Notes: generated from the letters alone by a model not told the origin. Shown: positions 8,165 through 16,588, counted from the first letter of the stretch. The stretch is DNA of 41,969 nucleotides from Alphaproteobacteria bacterium (GCA_030432195.1 JAUIHE010000007.1:1-41969), one strand, 5' to 3'. Program-made: numbers and translations.

Positions 8165-8836
8165 ATGCTAACCCTGTCCCTGCTGCTCGCTGACGAAGAG
8201 CGCTATGCCCCACGCCGTGGCCTAATGGTGATCTTGTCGTCGCCCTCGGGTGCGGGCAAATCCTCCACCGCCCGGCGCATTTTGGCAGCGGATGGCCGCA
8301 TCGTCTCGTCGGTGTCAGCCACAACACGCCCAATGCGCCCTGGCGAGGTCGAAGGCAGCGACTACTATTTCACAGACCGCAGCGACTTTGAACAAAGCAT
8401 CAAAGACGATGCCTTCTTGGAGCACGCAGAGGTGTTCGGGAACCTTTACGGCACGCCCAAGGCGCCCGTAATGGCGGCCCTGGGTCAGGGCAAAGACGTA
8501 ATTTTTGACGTGGATTGGCAAGGCGCCGAACAACTTCGAAACGCCGCACAAGAAGACGTGGTGTCGATATTCTTGCTGCCGCCGTCGATCGACGATCTGA
8601 GGGTGCGTTTGCGCGCACGCAACCAGGACAATGCCGAGACCGTACAACGGCGCATGCAAGGCGCTCATGGCGAGATCAGCCACTGGGAAGACTATGAATA
8701 TGTCTTGATTAATCGGGATCTGGACGAGACCGTCAGCGCGGTGCAAGCCATCATCACCGCTGAGCGCCTCAAGCGCCGACGTCAGCCAGGCCTTAAGCCC
8801 TTCGCAACCGAGCTGTTGGCAGAGCCTCTTTCCTAG
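8165..8836 (+). CDS. gmk: guanylate kinase
   Basis: A 223-residue cytoplasmic enzyme that phosphorylates GMP to GDP with ATP. The P-loop is SSPSGAGKSS at residues 25-34, followed by the GMP-binding region with SATTRPMRPGEVEGSDYYF and EHAEVFGNLYGTPK, the DVDWQGA strand (as D-x-D-W-Q-G), and the LID region RRMQGAHGEISHW. A 20-residue N-terminal extension before the first beta strand is common in alphaproteobacterial Gmk. The ATG at 8165 has a GGAG ribosome site overlapping the yicC stop, which decides the start. The TAG stop lies inside the first copy of a tandem repeat that continues downstream. Confidence 0.95.
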   Translation: MLTLSLLLADEERYAPRRGLMVILSSPSGAGKSSTARRILAADGRIVSSVSATTRPMRPGEVEGSDYYFTDRSDFEQSIKDDAFLEHAEVFGNLYGTPKAPVMAALGQGKDVIFDVDWQGAEQLRNAAQEDVVSIFLLPPSIDDLRVRLRARNQDNAETVQRRMQGAHGEISHWEDYEYVLINRDLDETVSAVQAIITAERLKRRRQPGLKPFATELLAEPLS

Positions 8837-8887
8837 GGCCCCTTTCCTAGCAACCCGTTCCTAGGGCCCCTTTCCTAGCAACCCGCT
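8832..8887. repeat. 28-bp tandem repeat x2, built of alternating 14-bp half-units, overlapping the gmk stop
   Basis: Two copies of a 28-base unit (8832-8859 and 8860-8887) differ at one base near the end. Each unit is itself two 14-base half-units that both begin TTCCTAG, one continuing GGCCCCT and the other CAACCCG, so the CCTA word recurs every 14 bases, with a fifth partial copy at 8888. The first copy contains the gmk stop codon. It may be a slippage product; no function is evident. Confidence 0.85.
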
Positions 8888-9183
8888 CCTAAAGCGCGTT
8901 TCGCCGAATTGCAGTCACCGAGCGCGCTCACTCTATTTGCTATTGCCGCAAATGCGCCTTGCTTGTCTTTGGCACAATCGAGGGCGATTGCTCGGGCTTC
9001 ACTCTAGCAACCCGGCAAGATCGAGTCAGGCTGCAACCAACGCACCGGCCACAAAAAAAACCCGCAAACAGCGGGGTTTTTGTGGTTCGAAGCGAGACGC
9101 TCATATCGGCGCCCAATAATCGGAAACCAAGGCCTTGCCTCCGATTTGCCGGAGCGCCGGCGCATGCGCTCACCAGAGGACGG
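8837..9183. other. 347-base gap between gmk and the 33-codon gene
   Basis: This stretch holds the tandem repeat just after gmk and the bidirectional terminator at 9051-9083. Between them (8890-9050) and from 9084 to 9183 no credible gene, RNA gene or mobile-element end was seen. The open frames in it lack ribosome sites and family features. Confidence 0.6.
9051..9083. terminator. bidirectional intrinsic terminator
   Basis: A stem with CCCGC on one side and GCGGG on the other around an AAACA loop is flanked by an A run on the left and a T run on the right. Read on the minus strand the stem is followed by eight Ts, so it is the strong end of the transcript carrying the 33-codon gene at 9184-9285. 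Read on the plus strand there are five Ts, so it can also stop transcription coming from gmk. Confidence 0.85.
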
Positions 9184-9285
9184 CTAGAAAGCCAGGACGG
9201 CCGCCTCGGCAAATGAATTGGACAACAATGCGAACAATATTGCTGCTCCAACCAGAGCCATCAGGCGTAAGCTGTTGACTGACAT
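9184..9285 (-). CDS. 33-residue hydrophobic peptide of unknown function
   Basis: A short reading frame beginning at ATG 9285, preceded at ideal spacing by the ribosome site AAAGGGAT and followed about 100 bases later by a strong intrinsic terminator. The peptide reads as a short polar start, a hydrophobic segment (LMALVGAAILFALLS, residues 8-22) and a tail NSFAEAAVLAF. It could be a single-pass inner-membrane peptide, or a signal-peptide-like sequence with a possible cut after AEA. The frame is open further upstream to 9405, but only this start has a ribosome site. I do not recognise a family. The combination of ribosome site, membrane segment and own terminator makes a real small gene likely, though not proven. 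Confidence 0.55.
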   Translation of the reverse strand: MSVNSLRLMALVGAAILFALLSNSFAEAAVLAF

Positions 9286-9407
9286 AGAAATCCCTTTGAT
9301 GCGAGCTTTGTATATTGTTTGCCTTGCCCTCGTTTTCGGCAATAGATCAGTGATTCGCAAGCTCGAAATTTGCCTAAATGGGAAAATTTTCGCTATCCTA
9401 TCCACAA

Positions 9408-9439
9408 CAAGTCACGCCTCATCGCCGAAGCGTGACTTG
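9408..9439. promoter_or_regulatory. 10-bp inverted repeat between the small peptide gene and msrP
   Basis: The arms CAAGTCACGC (9408-9417) and GCGTGACTTG (9430-9439) are perfect complements around a 12-base spacer. The repeat lies between divergent genes, 66 bases before the msrP ATG and 123 bases upstream of the small gene. No T run follows, so an operator for a dimeric regulator is more likely than a terminator. Confidence 0.5.
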
Positions 9440-9504
9440 ACCTTACCTTGGTAGGGCGACAAGCTCTTTCGCATATAGGTTGTTTGGCATGGGGGCATGG
9501 GGCT

Positions 9505-10530
9505 ATGACACGCCGTTTTTTGGGGCCGATTACTAGTGAGGCCGAAGTAACAGACGAGAAATTCGTCCTCGAACGTAGAAAAATAGTTCGAGGTCTTGCA
9601 GGACTTGGACTAACCGGGGCCATGCTGGGGGTCTCGGGCCTAGGCGGGACATCCAGAGCCAACGCTGCCGGCGGGTTAAGCGGCGATCCGTCCGCGTCAT
9701 TGTACCCGGTGCCGACCAATTCCAATTTTGCGACTGCAGACGTTGGTGGTCAAGCCTATCCGGTGACCTCGCCCTCCATCACCTCGATTTTCAACAACTA
9801 CTATGAATTCTATTCGGGGCGCGGAACCTCCAAGTCCATTTGGGAGCAAGCCCAGACCCTGCCGTTGCGCCCTTGGCGGCTAGAGGTCGTCGGGATGGTC
9901 GAAAAACCGCTCACTTATGAAATCGACGATCTGCTAGCAGCCATGCCGCTGGAAGAGCGCATTTATCGGCACCGCTGCGTGGAAACCTGGGCCATGACAG
10001 TGCCTTGGTCGGGCTTCCCGCTCGCGGCCCTGGTCAAACGCGCCGCGCCGCTATCAAGCGCCAAATACCTCAAGTTCGAGAGCTTCAACAACCCTGAGGT
10101 GGCCATCGGCCAACGCGAGACCCGTTACCCGTGGCCCTACGTTGAGGGCCTGACCATCGAAGAGGCGAGCAACGACTTAGCCTTCGTCGCGACGGGCGCT
10201 TACGGCAAGCCGCTGCTCAAGCAGATGGGCGCGCCCTTGCGCTTGGCCCTGCCCTGGAAGTACGGTTTCAAATCCTCAAAGGGCTTGGTGCGCATCACCT
10301 TCACAGACCGCCAGCCAGAGAGCTTTTGGGAGCGTCTGAACCGCCGTGAATACGGGTTCTGGGCGAACGTGAACCCGGATGTCGCGCACCCGCGTTGGTC
10401 GCAGGGTAACGAGCAGGACATCGGCACGGGTGAAAAGCGGCCGACCCTGCCTTACAACGGCTATGGCGAACAAGTAGCGCAGCTTTACAGCGACAAGCTA
10501 GCGGGCCTAGGCGACCGCCTGTTCCGTTGA
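9505..10530 (+). CDS. msrP: protein-methionine-sulfoxide reductase catalytic subunit MsrP (YedY family)
   Basis: A periplasmic molybdopterin enzyme that repairs oxidised methionine in envelope proteins. The ATG at 9505 gives 341 residues and a Tat leader with the twin arginine at R24-R25 (ERRKIVRG), a hydrophobic stretch and an ANA exit near residue 54. The Mo-ligand cysteine is C158 in YRHRCVETWAM, with family blocks PWRLEVVGMVEKPLTY and LPWKYGFKSSKGLV. The frame is open upstream to 9448, but that part has no leader logic. The usual membrane haem partner MsrQ (YedZ) is not next to it: the following gene is gluQRS. Electrons must come from an msrQ elsewhere or from another donor. A perfect inverted repeat lies just upstream (9408-9439). 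Confidence 0.92.
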   Translation: MTRRFLGPITSEAEVTDEKFVLERRKIVRGLAGLGLTGAMLGVSGLGGTSRANAAGGLSGDPSASLYPVPTNSNFATADVGGQAYPVTSPSITSIFNNYYEFYSGRGTSKSIWEQAQTLPLRPWRLEVVGMVEKPLTYEIDDLLAAMPLEERIYRHRCVETWAMTVPWSGFPLAALVKRAAPLSSAKYLKFESFNNPEVAIGQRETRYPWPYVEGLTIEEASNDLAFVATGAYGKPLLKQMGAPLRLALPWKYGFKSSKGLVRITFTDRQPESFWERLNRREYGFWANVNPDVAHPRWSQGNEQDIGTGEKRPTLPYNGYGEQVAQLYSDKLAGLGDRLFR

Positions 10531-10600
10531 TCCTAGGCTGGAACCGGCGCGGTCCGAAATGACGCTAGCCTGCGCCAAATTATGCGCCTAGAACGGAGAG

Positions 10601-11464
10601 ATGAAGCCGCCATCGCCTCCGCCTGTCACCACCCGCTTTGCGCCCTCACCTACGGGCTATTTGCATCTGGGTCACGCTTTCGCAGCGCGCTTTGCGGCCC
10701 AGCGCGGGCAACGTTTTCGCCTTCGTCTCGAAGATATCGACACCACCCGCTGTCGTCCCGAATACAGCGCCGCCATCTTGCAGGATCTGGCCTGGTTGGG
10801 CCTAGAATGGCAGCCGGAGGTGTGGCGCCAATCCCAGCGCTTGGACGCCTACCGCAGAGCCCTCGACACGCTGCGCGCCCTTGAGCTGCTGTATCCTTGT
10901 TTTTGCACCCGAAAAGCGATCCAAGCCGAAATCGCGGCTATGGGAGGCGCACCGCATCCAGGGCTAGACGGCCCTGCCTATCCCGGCACCTGCCGCAACC
11001 TGGACGCTCAGGAACGCGCCCAGCGCATCGCGGATGGCCAAGCGCATTGCTGGCGCTTGCATACCGAGTGCGCCGCCGAGCATGTTGGGCCGCTGCGTTG
11101 GCGCGACCTGGATGTCGGTGACGTTCAGTTAAATCTTCGCGGCGTCGGCGATATGGTTCTGGCCCGCAAGGACACGCCCAGCGCCTACCACCTAGCCGTG
11201 GTCGTTGATGACGCGGCGCAAGGCGTTGATCTGGTCACGCGCGGCATCGACCTGCGCGCGGCCACCCATCTGCACCGCCTGCTACAGGCTCTGCTCAAGC
11301 TGCCGGTGCCCGATTACGCCTTCCATCCCCTGCTGCTCGATGACCAAGGCCAGCGTTTCGCCAAGCGCAACCAAAGCGCTACTATTCGCGCAATGCGCCA
11401 AGCGGGCATGACCCCAAACGAGGTATGGCGGGCGGTTGACGCTTGCCCGCAGCAGACAAGCTGA
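10601..11464 (+). CDS. gluQ: glutamyl-Q tRNA(Asp) synthetase
   Basis: A 287-residue truncated glutamyl-tRNA synthetase paralogue that attaches glutamate to the queuosine base of tRNA(Asp). The N-terminal TRFAPSPTGYLHLGHA contains the HIGH-type signature as HLGH. The zinc-site pattern is CFC at ~97-99 with Tyr and Cys in YPGTCR further on. The KMSKS counterpart is FAKRNQS. The anticodon-binding domain of GltX is absent, as expected for this family. A GGAGAG ribosome site precedes the ATG. It ends 13 bases from the convergent GMC gene end. Confidence 0.93.
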   Translation: MKPPSPPPVTTRFAPSPTGYLHLGHAFAARFAAQRGQRFRLRLEDIDTTRCRPEYSAAILQDLAWLGLEWQPEVWRQSQRLDAYRRALDTLRALELLYPCFCTRKAIQAEIAAMGGAPHPGLDGPAYPGTCRNLDAQERAQRIADGQAHCWRLHTECAAEHVGPLRWRDLDVGDVQLNLRGVGDMVLARKDTPSAYHLAVVVDDAAQGVDLVTRGIDLRAATHLHRLLQALLKLPVPDYAFHPLLLDDQGQRFAKRNQSATIRAMRQAGMTPNEVWRAVDACPQQTS

Positions 11465-11477
11465 CTGGGCCGCAACG

Positions 11478-13100
11478 CTAGCGCCAGTCTTGACGTATCA
11501 GCGTCGCGGCGCGCTCAGCAAGCATGACGACCGAGGCCAAGGGCGGCACGCTGAGGCCATCCGGGAAGGCCGACGCATCGACAACGCGCAAGCCATCGAC
11601 GCCGCGCAAGCGCAAATCCGGGTCCAATACCGCATGCTGATTCTCTTCGTGCCCCATCCGACAGGTCGCGGCGTAGTAGTGCGACGGCTCGACGATCTCG
11701 CGCAGGCTTGCGTTCTCCAGCTGTGGGTCAAGCGGACCGCTCGTCAGTCCCGCCAACGGCGATTGGTCCGTTAAGGCTCGTGCCATAGCAACCGCAGTCT
11801 GCAAGGCCTCTTGGTCCCGCGCGTCGCCAAGCAGACCCAAGTCAACATGGGTGGGCTCGGCAGCGTCCGGCGAACGCAGTCCCACGCGGCCGCGCGCCTT
11901 TGGCTGACCCAAGCTAACCCGCAGCGAAAAGCCAGGCACAGCCCAACGATCGCGCCCGAACAACCATCGGGCCGGACGCAACCACCGCGCCGCCTGCCCC
12001 AGCCGCGACCGCGAAGCGGCCTGATCCGCGGGTATCAGCGCCATGGGTGCAAAATCAATGGCTAACGGCGCGCCTGTTGGCAAAGCCTGGGCCGCTGTCG
12101 CCGACCATAGGGAGGCAGCGGCAAGCCCCTGCTTACGGGTAGCGTAGAGCATGGCCTGCCACAGAGCCCGATCCAGGCGCAGGCTGCCCGTGGTACTCAA
12201 GGAAGGATCGTTCAGGCCAAAAGCCAGGGTCACCTGCGGCTGGTCGAATAAGCCCTGTCCAACGCCCTCAAGGGCGGCAATGACCGGAATATCAAAACGC
12301 TGCAAGGTCAGACCCGGCCCCAAGCCTGACAGCATCAAGATCTGAGGCGTGGTCAGTGCGCCAAGCGACAAGATGACCTCGCGGCGCGCCTGAAAGCTGG
12401 TCTGCCAACCACCACCGCGCAGCACTTCAAGCCCCATGGCGCGGCGCCCCAGAAACTGCACTCGCTGCACTTTGCAGCCCGTCAACAGGGTCACATTGGG
12501 CGGCATGGGGGTCAAATAAGCCGCGGCGGTTGAACGCTTGCTGCCGTGGGACTGAGTGACGTCAGGGCGCCCAACCCCAGTGCCCGCCCGGAGGCTCAGG
12601 TCACCGACTATGGGCAAGCCGCGGCGATGGGCCGCGCGAATAAAGTTTTGGGTCAGGTCATCAAAACGCCCGGCGCGCTCCAACACCATGGGACCAGCTT
12701 GCCCCCGCGGCACGCTCTGGTGCGGCGCGCGTTCGGCACGCTGATATGCGGCCAGCATGGCCCTGGGGCTCCAGTGGTCGCTGATCGCTTGCCAAGTTTC
12801 CAAGTCTTCAGATTGCGCCAAGTGCCAGAGCCCGTCGCCAAGCGCGGCGCTGCCCCCAAGCCCTCTGCCCGAATGGAGAGGGCTGTTCGTGCTCCCGTCG
12901 TCCCCATGGGACCGCGCGAAAAGCGGGTCGGCAAAGAGCGCTCGACCCGACAAGGGAAGGCGGCCAAGCAGGCCAGAGGGCGCTTCGCCCTCTTCCACCA
13001 ACCCCACGCTGACCCTTGGATCTTCGGCCAAACGGGCGGCCAGCGCGCATCCGGCTGTCCCAGCGCCTGCAATCAGATAGTCGAAAACTTGCAGGCTCAT
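11478..13100 (-). CDS. GMC-family FAD oxidoreductase
   Basis: The open frame runs back to 13499, but the ATG at 13100 places the FAD motif (YLIAGAGTAGCALAARL) at residue 8 and lies 13 bases after the upstream oxygenase gene, giving 540 residues. Other GMC marks are SGRGLGGSAALGDGLW (second FAD signature), LSLGALTTPQILMLSG (the GMC_2 pattern), and the C-terminal EPSHYYAATCRMG and GLRVVDASAFPDGLSV. The first catalytic His is present in SHYYAATC. The second active-site residue, usually Asn or His about 13 residues after the VVDAS motif, appears to be Leu here (PPLASVVM) by ungapped comparison with choline dehydrogenase. Family members oxidise alcohols such as choline. The substrate is unknown. 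It is probably cotranscribed with the 2OG oxygenase. Confidence 0.85.
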   Translation of the reverse strand: MSLQVFDYLIAGAGTAGCALAARLAEDPRVSVGLVEEGEAPSGLLGRLPLSGRALFADPLFARSHGDDGSTNSPLHSGRGLGGSAALGDGLWHLAQSEDLETWQAISDHWSPRAMLAAYQRAERAPHQSVPRGQAGPMVLERAGRFDDLTQNFIRAAHRRGLPIVGDLSLRAGTGVGRPDVTQSHGSKRSTAAAYLTPMPPNVTLLTGCKVQRVQFLGRRAMGLEVLRGGGWQTSFQARREVILSLGALTTPQILMLSGLGPGLTLQRFDIPVIAALEGVGQGLFDQPQVTLAFGLNDPSLSTTGSLRLDRALWQAMLYATRKQGLAAASLWSATAAQALPTGAPLAIDFAPMALIPADQAASRSRLGQAARWLRPARWLFGRDRWAVPGFSLRVSLGQPKARGRVGLRSPDAAEPTHVDLGLLGDARDQEALQTAVAMARALTDQSPLAGLTSGPLDPQLENASLREIVEPSHYYAATCRMGHEENQHAVLDPDLRLRGVDGLRVVDASAFPDGLSVPPLASVVMLAERAATLIRQDWR

Positions 13101-13113
13101 GAGGATCGCTCGC

Positions 13114-14178
13114 TTAGGGGTTGGGCGTCGGCAGGCCGCGCGGCGCGCGCAGATCTTCAAGACCGGCCTGCTCAGGAAACTTCGTTGTGACCTCCCACAG
13201 ATAGTCACCATAGACGAAAGGTTCAAACGCATGCGCGCCATCGAGGGGCAGCGGGCCAATGACCGCGTCGATTGCGGGCTCGAAAAAGAAGGGAACGGAA
13301 AAGCGCTCACGCCCTGTTCCCAAGATACGGTGCAAGGTGGCGCGGATCGTCCCGCCCGTCCAGCGCTCCAGCAGTTGGCCGAAGTTGACGGCGACCTGAC
13401 CCTCTCCGGGTGGCACATCCACCCAATTCCCGCTGCGGGTTTGGGCTTGCAGCCCGGAAACGCCGTTTTGAACCAACAGTGTGATAAAGCCGGAATCAAC
13501 GTGTGGCTTGCCGATCAGGTGATGGGTTTCATCCACCCAGACCTCATCCCCGAGAGAGCCAAAACTCTCCGCCGTGCGCGGGGGATAGCGGATAAATCGC
13601 ATGGTCGAAATGGGGCGCTCAAAGGCGGTCAGCAGCAGCTCTTCATCAAGGCCAAGCCCGCGAGCAATGGAGGCCAAGATGGCGCGCCCACTGGCCTCCA
13701 TCGCCAGATAATAGGACCGCACGGCCTGGTGCCACGCGCCGTCGTCAGGCATCGGTGTAGCCTCGCCCAGCGGATCGCCTTCGACCAACGCGGCTGAACC
13801 ATGCGCAACGTCCGGGCCCAGATCAATGCCTTCCTTGTAGGTCGGTAAACCCGGCGTGACGGGGAAATAACCGCGATAGTAGTTCGGGTTCGCCTTGTTG
13901 AAATTGCGCTTATAGAGCTTTTTCTTGTCTGCCTCGCTGAGATCAAAGATTTTCAGCATTGCTTTGCGCGATTCAGCAGACAGGCAATCACCGGGCAAGC
14001 CGGTTATCACCATGAAGCCCAGATCGCGGGCCGCCGCCATGATGGCTTGATCGCACCCATCCCGCGCTGCGCTGGGCGGTCCGAACAAAGGGGCAATGTC
14101 GATTTTCGCGATGGTTGCTTGTTGGTGGGGTGGGGAAGACGCCGCAGGATCTGGCTGGTATGGGCTCTGCATCGACAT
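13114..14178 (-). CDS. 2-oxoglutarate/Fe(II)-dependent oxygenase, isopenicillin N synthase-like
   Basis: A 354-residue protein with an N-terminal DIOX_N-type part (LGFMVITGLPGD at 53-64; YYRGYFPV) and the jelly-roll domain. Iron ligands are H226 and D228 (KPHVDSGFITLL) and H283 (ATLHRIL); the co-substrate motif RxS is R292-x-S294. This is the plant-type/IPNS superfamily, which hydroxylates or desaturates small metabolites. A GGGAG ribosome site precedes the ATG at 14178. The GMC oxidoreductase gene follows after 13 bases, so an oxygenase product may be oxidised next by the GMC enzyme (inference). The region 13-23 is Pro/Ser-rich and probably disordered. Confidence 0.87.
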   Translation of the reverse strand: MSMQSPYQPDPAASSPPHQQATIAKIDIAPLFGPPSAARDGCDQAIMAAARDLGFMVITGLPGDCLSAESRKAMLKIFDLSEADKKKLYKRNFNKANPNYYRGYFPVTPGLPTYKEGIDLGPDVAHGSAALVEGDPLGEATPMPDDGAWHQAVRSYYLAMEASGRAILASIARGLGLDEELLLTAFERPISTMRFIRYPPRTAESFGSLGDEVWVDETHHLIGKPHVDSGFITLLVQNGVSGLQAQTRSGNWVDVPPGEGQVAVNFGQLLERWTGGTIRATLHRILGTGRERFSVPFFFEPAIDAVIGPLPLDGAHAFEPFVYGDYLWEVTTKFPEQAGLEDLRAPRGLPTPNP

Positions 14179-14344
14179 GTGGTGGGCTCCCTCTCAATCA
14201 AGTGCGCCGTGTAAGGCTACACCGCTTGGCGCGCCCCGCCCGCCCCAATGCGACAAGCGCGGCAAGCCAGAAGCCGCCGCGCTCGTTTGATTGCTGTATG
14301 AGAGGCTCGTTTGCCCTGTGCCCAACGGCAGAGCGCGTGCAGCC

Positions 14345-15523
14345 CTAAAAGAACGCTTGAAGGCCGGTCTGCGCGCGTCCCAAAATCAGAGCGTGCACAT
14401 CGTGGGTGCCTTCATAGGTATTGACGGTCTCCAAGTTGGCCGCGTGGCGCATGACGTGATAGCCGATCTGAATCCCGTTGCCGCCGTGCATGTCGCGCGC
14501 CATCCGTGCGATGTCCAGGGCCTTCCCGCAGTTGTTGCGTTTGACCAGGGAAATCATTTCGGGCGCGAAGGACTTGTCGTCGATCAATCGGCCAACGCGC
14601 AGCGAGGCTTGTAGACCCAAGGTGATCTCGGTCTGCATGTCGGCCAGCTTCTTTTGATACAACTGAGTGCCCGCCAACGGCTTGCCAAACTGCTTGCGGT
14701 TCATGCCGTAGTCTTGCGCGCGAAACCAGCAGTCTTCCGCCGCGCCCATCGCACCCCAGGAGATGCCGTAGCGCGCCATATTCAAGCAGGAGAACGGCCC
14801 CTTCAGCCCTTCAACGCCGGGCAATATGGCGTCCTCGCTGACCTCAACGCCGTCCAAGACGATTTCGCCTGTAACCGAGGCCCGCAAGGACAATTTGCCC
14901 TCGATTTTTGGAGCCGACAGACCCGCCATCCCTTTTTCCAGAACAAAGCCTTTAATCTTGCCGTCGTGCGCGTCCGACTTTGCCCAGACCACAAACACAT
15001 CCGCGATCGGCGCGTTAGAGATCCACATTTTGGCGCCGGTCAGACGATAGCCGCTTGCGGTCTTCTCTGCACGGGTCTTCATGCCGCCCGGATCAGAGCC
15101 CGCCTCTGGTTCGGTCAGACCAAAGCAACCGATCAGCTCGCCGCTGGCCAGCTTGGGCAGATAGCGTTGTTTTTGCTCTTCAGAACCGAAAGAATAGATG
15201 GGGTGCATGACCAAGGACGATTGCACCGAAGCCATAGAGCGGTAGCCGCTGTCTACGCGCTCGATCTCGCGCGCGATCAAACCATAGGCCACATAGGAAG
15301 CCCCAACGCCGCCGTACTGTTCGGGCAGCGTCGCCCCCAGCAGACCGGTCTGGCCCATCAACCGAAAGATCTCGGGCTCGACGCCTTCGTTGGCGTACAT
15401 GTCTTCAACGCGCGGAGCCAGCTCAGCCGCAGCAAAGGCCGCCGCGGTGTCCTTGATCATCACCTCATCTTCGCTGAGTTGCTGATCGAGCAAAAAGGGG
15501 TCTTGCCATGTAAAGGGGCCCAT
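14345..15523 (-). CDS. gcdH: glutaryl-CoA dehydrogenase
   Basis: A 392-residue acyl-CoA dehydrogenase that decarboxylates glutaryl-CoA to crotonyl-CoA in lysine and tryptophan breakdown. Family-specific blocks are the N-terminal [18 protein letters not shown], the [18 protein letters not shown] region with the Arg of the substrate pocket, [17 protein letters not shown], and the C-terminal [20 protein letters not shown], in which E371 is the catalytic base. Length is normal and there is no signal peptide. The next gene, on the other strand, is a kynurenine-formamidase-like hydrolase, which would fit tryptophan breakdown, but they are not in one transcript. A long open frame on the opposite strand is a codon-bias shadow. 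Confidence 0.94.
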   Translation of the reverse strand: MGPFTWQDPFLLDQQLSEDEVMIKDTAAAFAAAELAPRVEDMYANEGVEPEIFRLMGQTGLLGATLPEQYGGVGASYVAYGLIAREIERVDSGYRSMASVQSSLVMHPIYSFGSEEQKQRYLPKLASGELIGCFGLTEPEAGSDPGGMKTRAEKTASGYRLTGAKMWISNAPIADVFVVWAKSDAHDGKIKGFVLEKGMAGLSAPKIEGKLSLRASVTGEIVLDGVEVSEDAILPGVEGLKGPFSCLNMARYGISWGAMGAAEDCWFRAQDYGMNRKQFGKPLAGTQLYQKKLADMQTEITLGLQASLRVGRLIDDKSFAPEMISLVKRNNCGKALDIARMARDMHGGNGIQIGYHVMRHAANLETVNTYEGTHDVHALILGRAQTGLQAFF

Positions 15524-15702
15524 GCTGTTCTCCGTTCATCGTCTAGAGCTGAATATAGGGCGCATTGCCTTCGAGGGCGCGCGTGTCCTGCCTCGTTGTT
15601 TCACGAGCAACAAGCGCGAAACAAGGGCTAGTGTGGTCGCAGGTCCAGATAACTGTGCCGCTTTGTTGGCGATCAAGCAAAATTAGTTGGGGAGCGAAAG
15701 CC

Positions 15703-16563
15703 ATGAAATCCACGATCCACGCCATCAAGGACTGGGAAGTTGCCTACAGCAACCAAGGCTACGTTCCGCACGCTATGGACCTGATGGATGCGGGGGCCGC
15801 GGCGGCAAAAGCGCTGCGCGAGCGGCTGGTCGCGAAGGGGTGCGCTGGCCTGGGGCTGAGCTACGGCGACGGCGACCGGCACAAGCTGGATCTCTTTTGG
15901 CCAGAACAACCGGCTGGCAGCGGCAGCGAGCGCCAGGCCAAGGGCTTGGTTTTCTTTGTGCATGGTGGCTATTGGCGCGCCTTCGACCCGTCTTATTGGT
16001 CGCATTTGGCTCAAGGCCCGCTGGCTCAAGGCTGGGCCGTCGCCATGCCCGCCTATACGCTGGCACCTGAGGCAAGCTTGACCCAAATTGGCCAGGAGGT
16101 CGCCCAGGCACTCAACTTTGCGAGCACGCTTGTTCCGGGTTCCATTCGTATAACCGGGCATTCGGCCGGTGGACATCTGGTTAGCCGCCTTGCCTGCCAG
16201 GACTCTGGACTAAGCGACGAGGCTGCCGCGCGCTTGCACACATGCCTTAGCTTGTCTGGTTTACACGACTTGCGCCCCTTCTTGCGCCTTGACCTCAACA
16301 AGGATTTGCGGCTGGACCCGCAAGAGGCGGCCCAGGAGAGCCCGGCGCTGCTTCAGCCACGCGCCCTAAACCGTTTGATCTGCTGGGTTGGCGGCGGTGA
16401 GACCGACGAGTTCCGGCGGCAAAATGCGCTGTTGGCCAATATCTGGGCCGGCCTTGGTTTGGAAACGCATTGCGTTGAAGACGGGAACTTCAACCACTTC
16501 AACGTGATTGACGGGCTAACCCGCGCTGACAGCCCCTTGACCATGGCCCTGCTTGCGGAATGA
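15703..16563 (+). CDS. alpha/beta hydrolase, kynurenine formamidase-like
   Basis: The frame is open from 15565, but the ATG at 15703 has a GGGGAGCG ribosome site and yields a normal 286-residue protein. It carries the oxyanion motif HGGYW (87-91) and the nucleophile elbow GHSAGGH with S154. The Asp is probably in VGGGETDEFRRQ and the His in NFNHFNVI near the C-terminus. These two blocks, ETxEFxRQ and NHFxVI, are typical of the arylformamidase branch, which hydrolyses N-formylkynurenine. In bacteria this branch also includes carbamate and ester hydrolases, so activity is not certain. It is convergent with the SMP-30 gene. Confidence 0.8.
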   Translation: MKSTIHAIKDWEVAYSNQGYVPHAMDLMDAGAAAAKALRERLVAKGCAGLGLSYGDGDRHKLDLFWPEQPAGSGSERQAKGLVFFVHGGYWRAFDPSYWSHLAQGPLAQGWAVAMPAYTLAPEASLTQIGQEVAQALNFASTLVPGSIRITGHSAGGHLVSRLACQDSGLSDEAAARLHTCLSLSGLHDLRPFLRLDLNKDLRLDPQEAAQESPALLQPRALNRLICWVGGGETDEFRRQNALLANIWAGLGLETHCVEDGNFNHFNVIDGLTRADSPLTMALLAE

Positions 16564-16588
16564 CCTTTGGATTCGAAACGGCGCTCCT

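Noticed and set aside
13101-13499. N-terminal extension of the GMC frame (133 codons)
   Set aside because: It overlaps the end of the 2OG oxygenase gene and carries no signal or domain; the FAD motif fixes the start at 13100.
12546-13797. 214- and 232-codon plus-strand frames over the GMC/2OG oxygenase genes
   Set aside because: They are antisense to two recognised enzymes and are rich in Arg/Ala/Gly as expected for shadows.
14654-15631. 325-codon plus-strand frame opposite gcdH
   Set aside because: It lies fully antisense to a clear glutaryl-CoA dehydrogenase, has no ribosome site or family motif, and arises from GC-rich codon bias.
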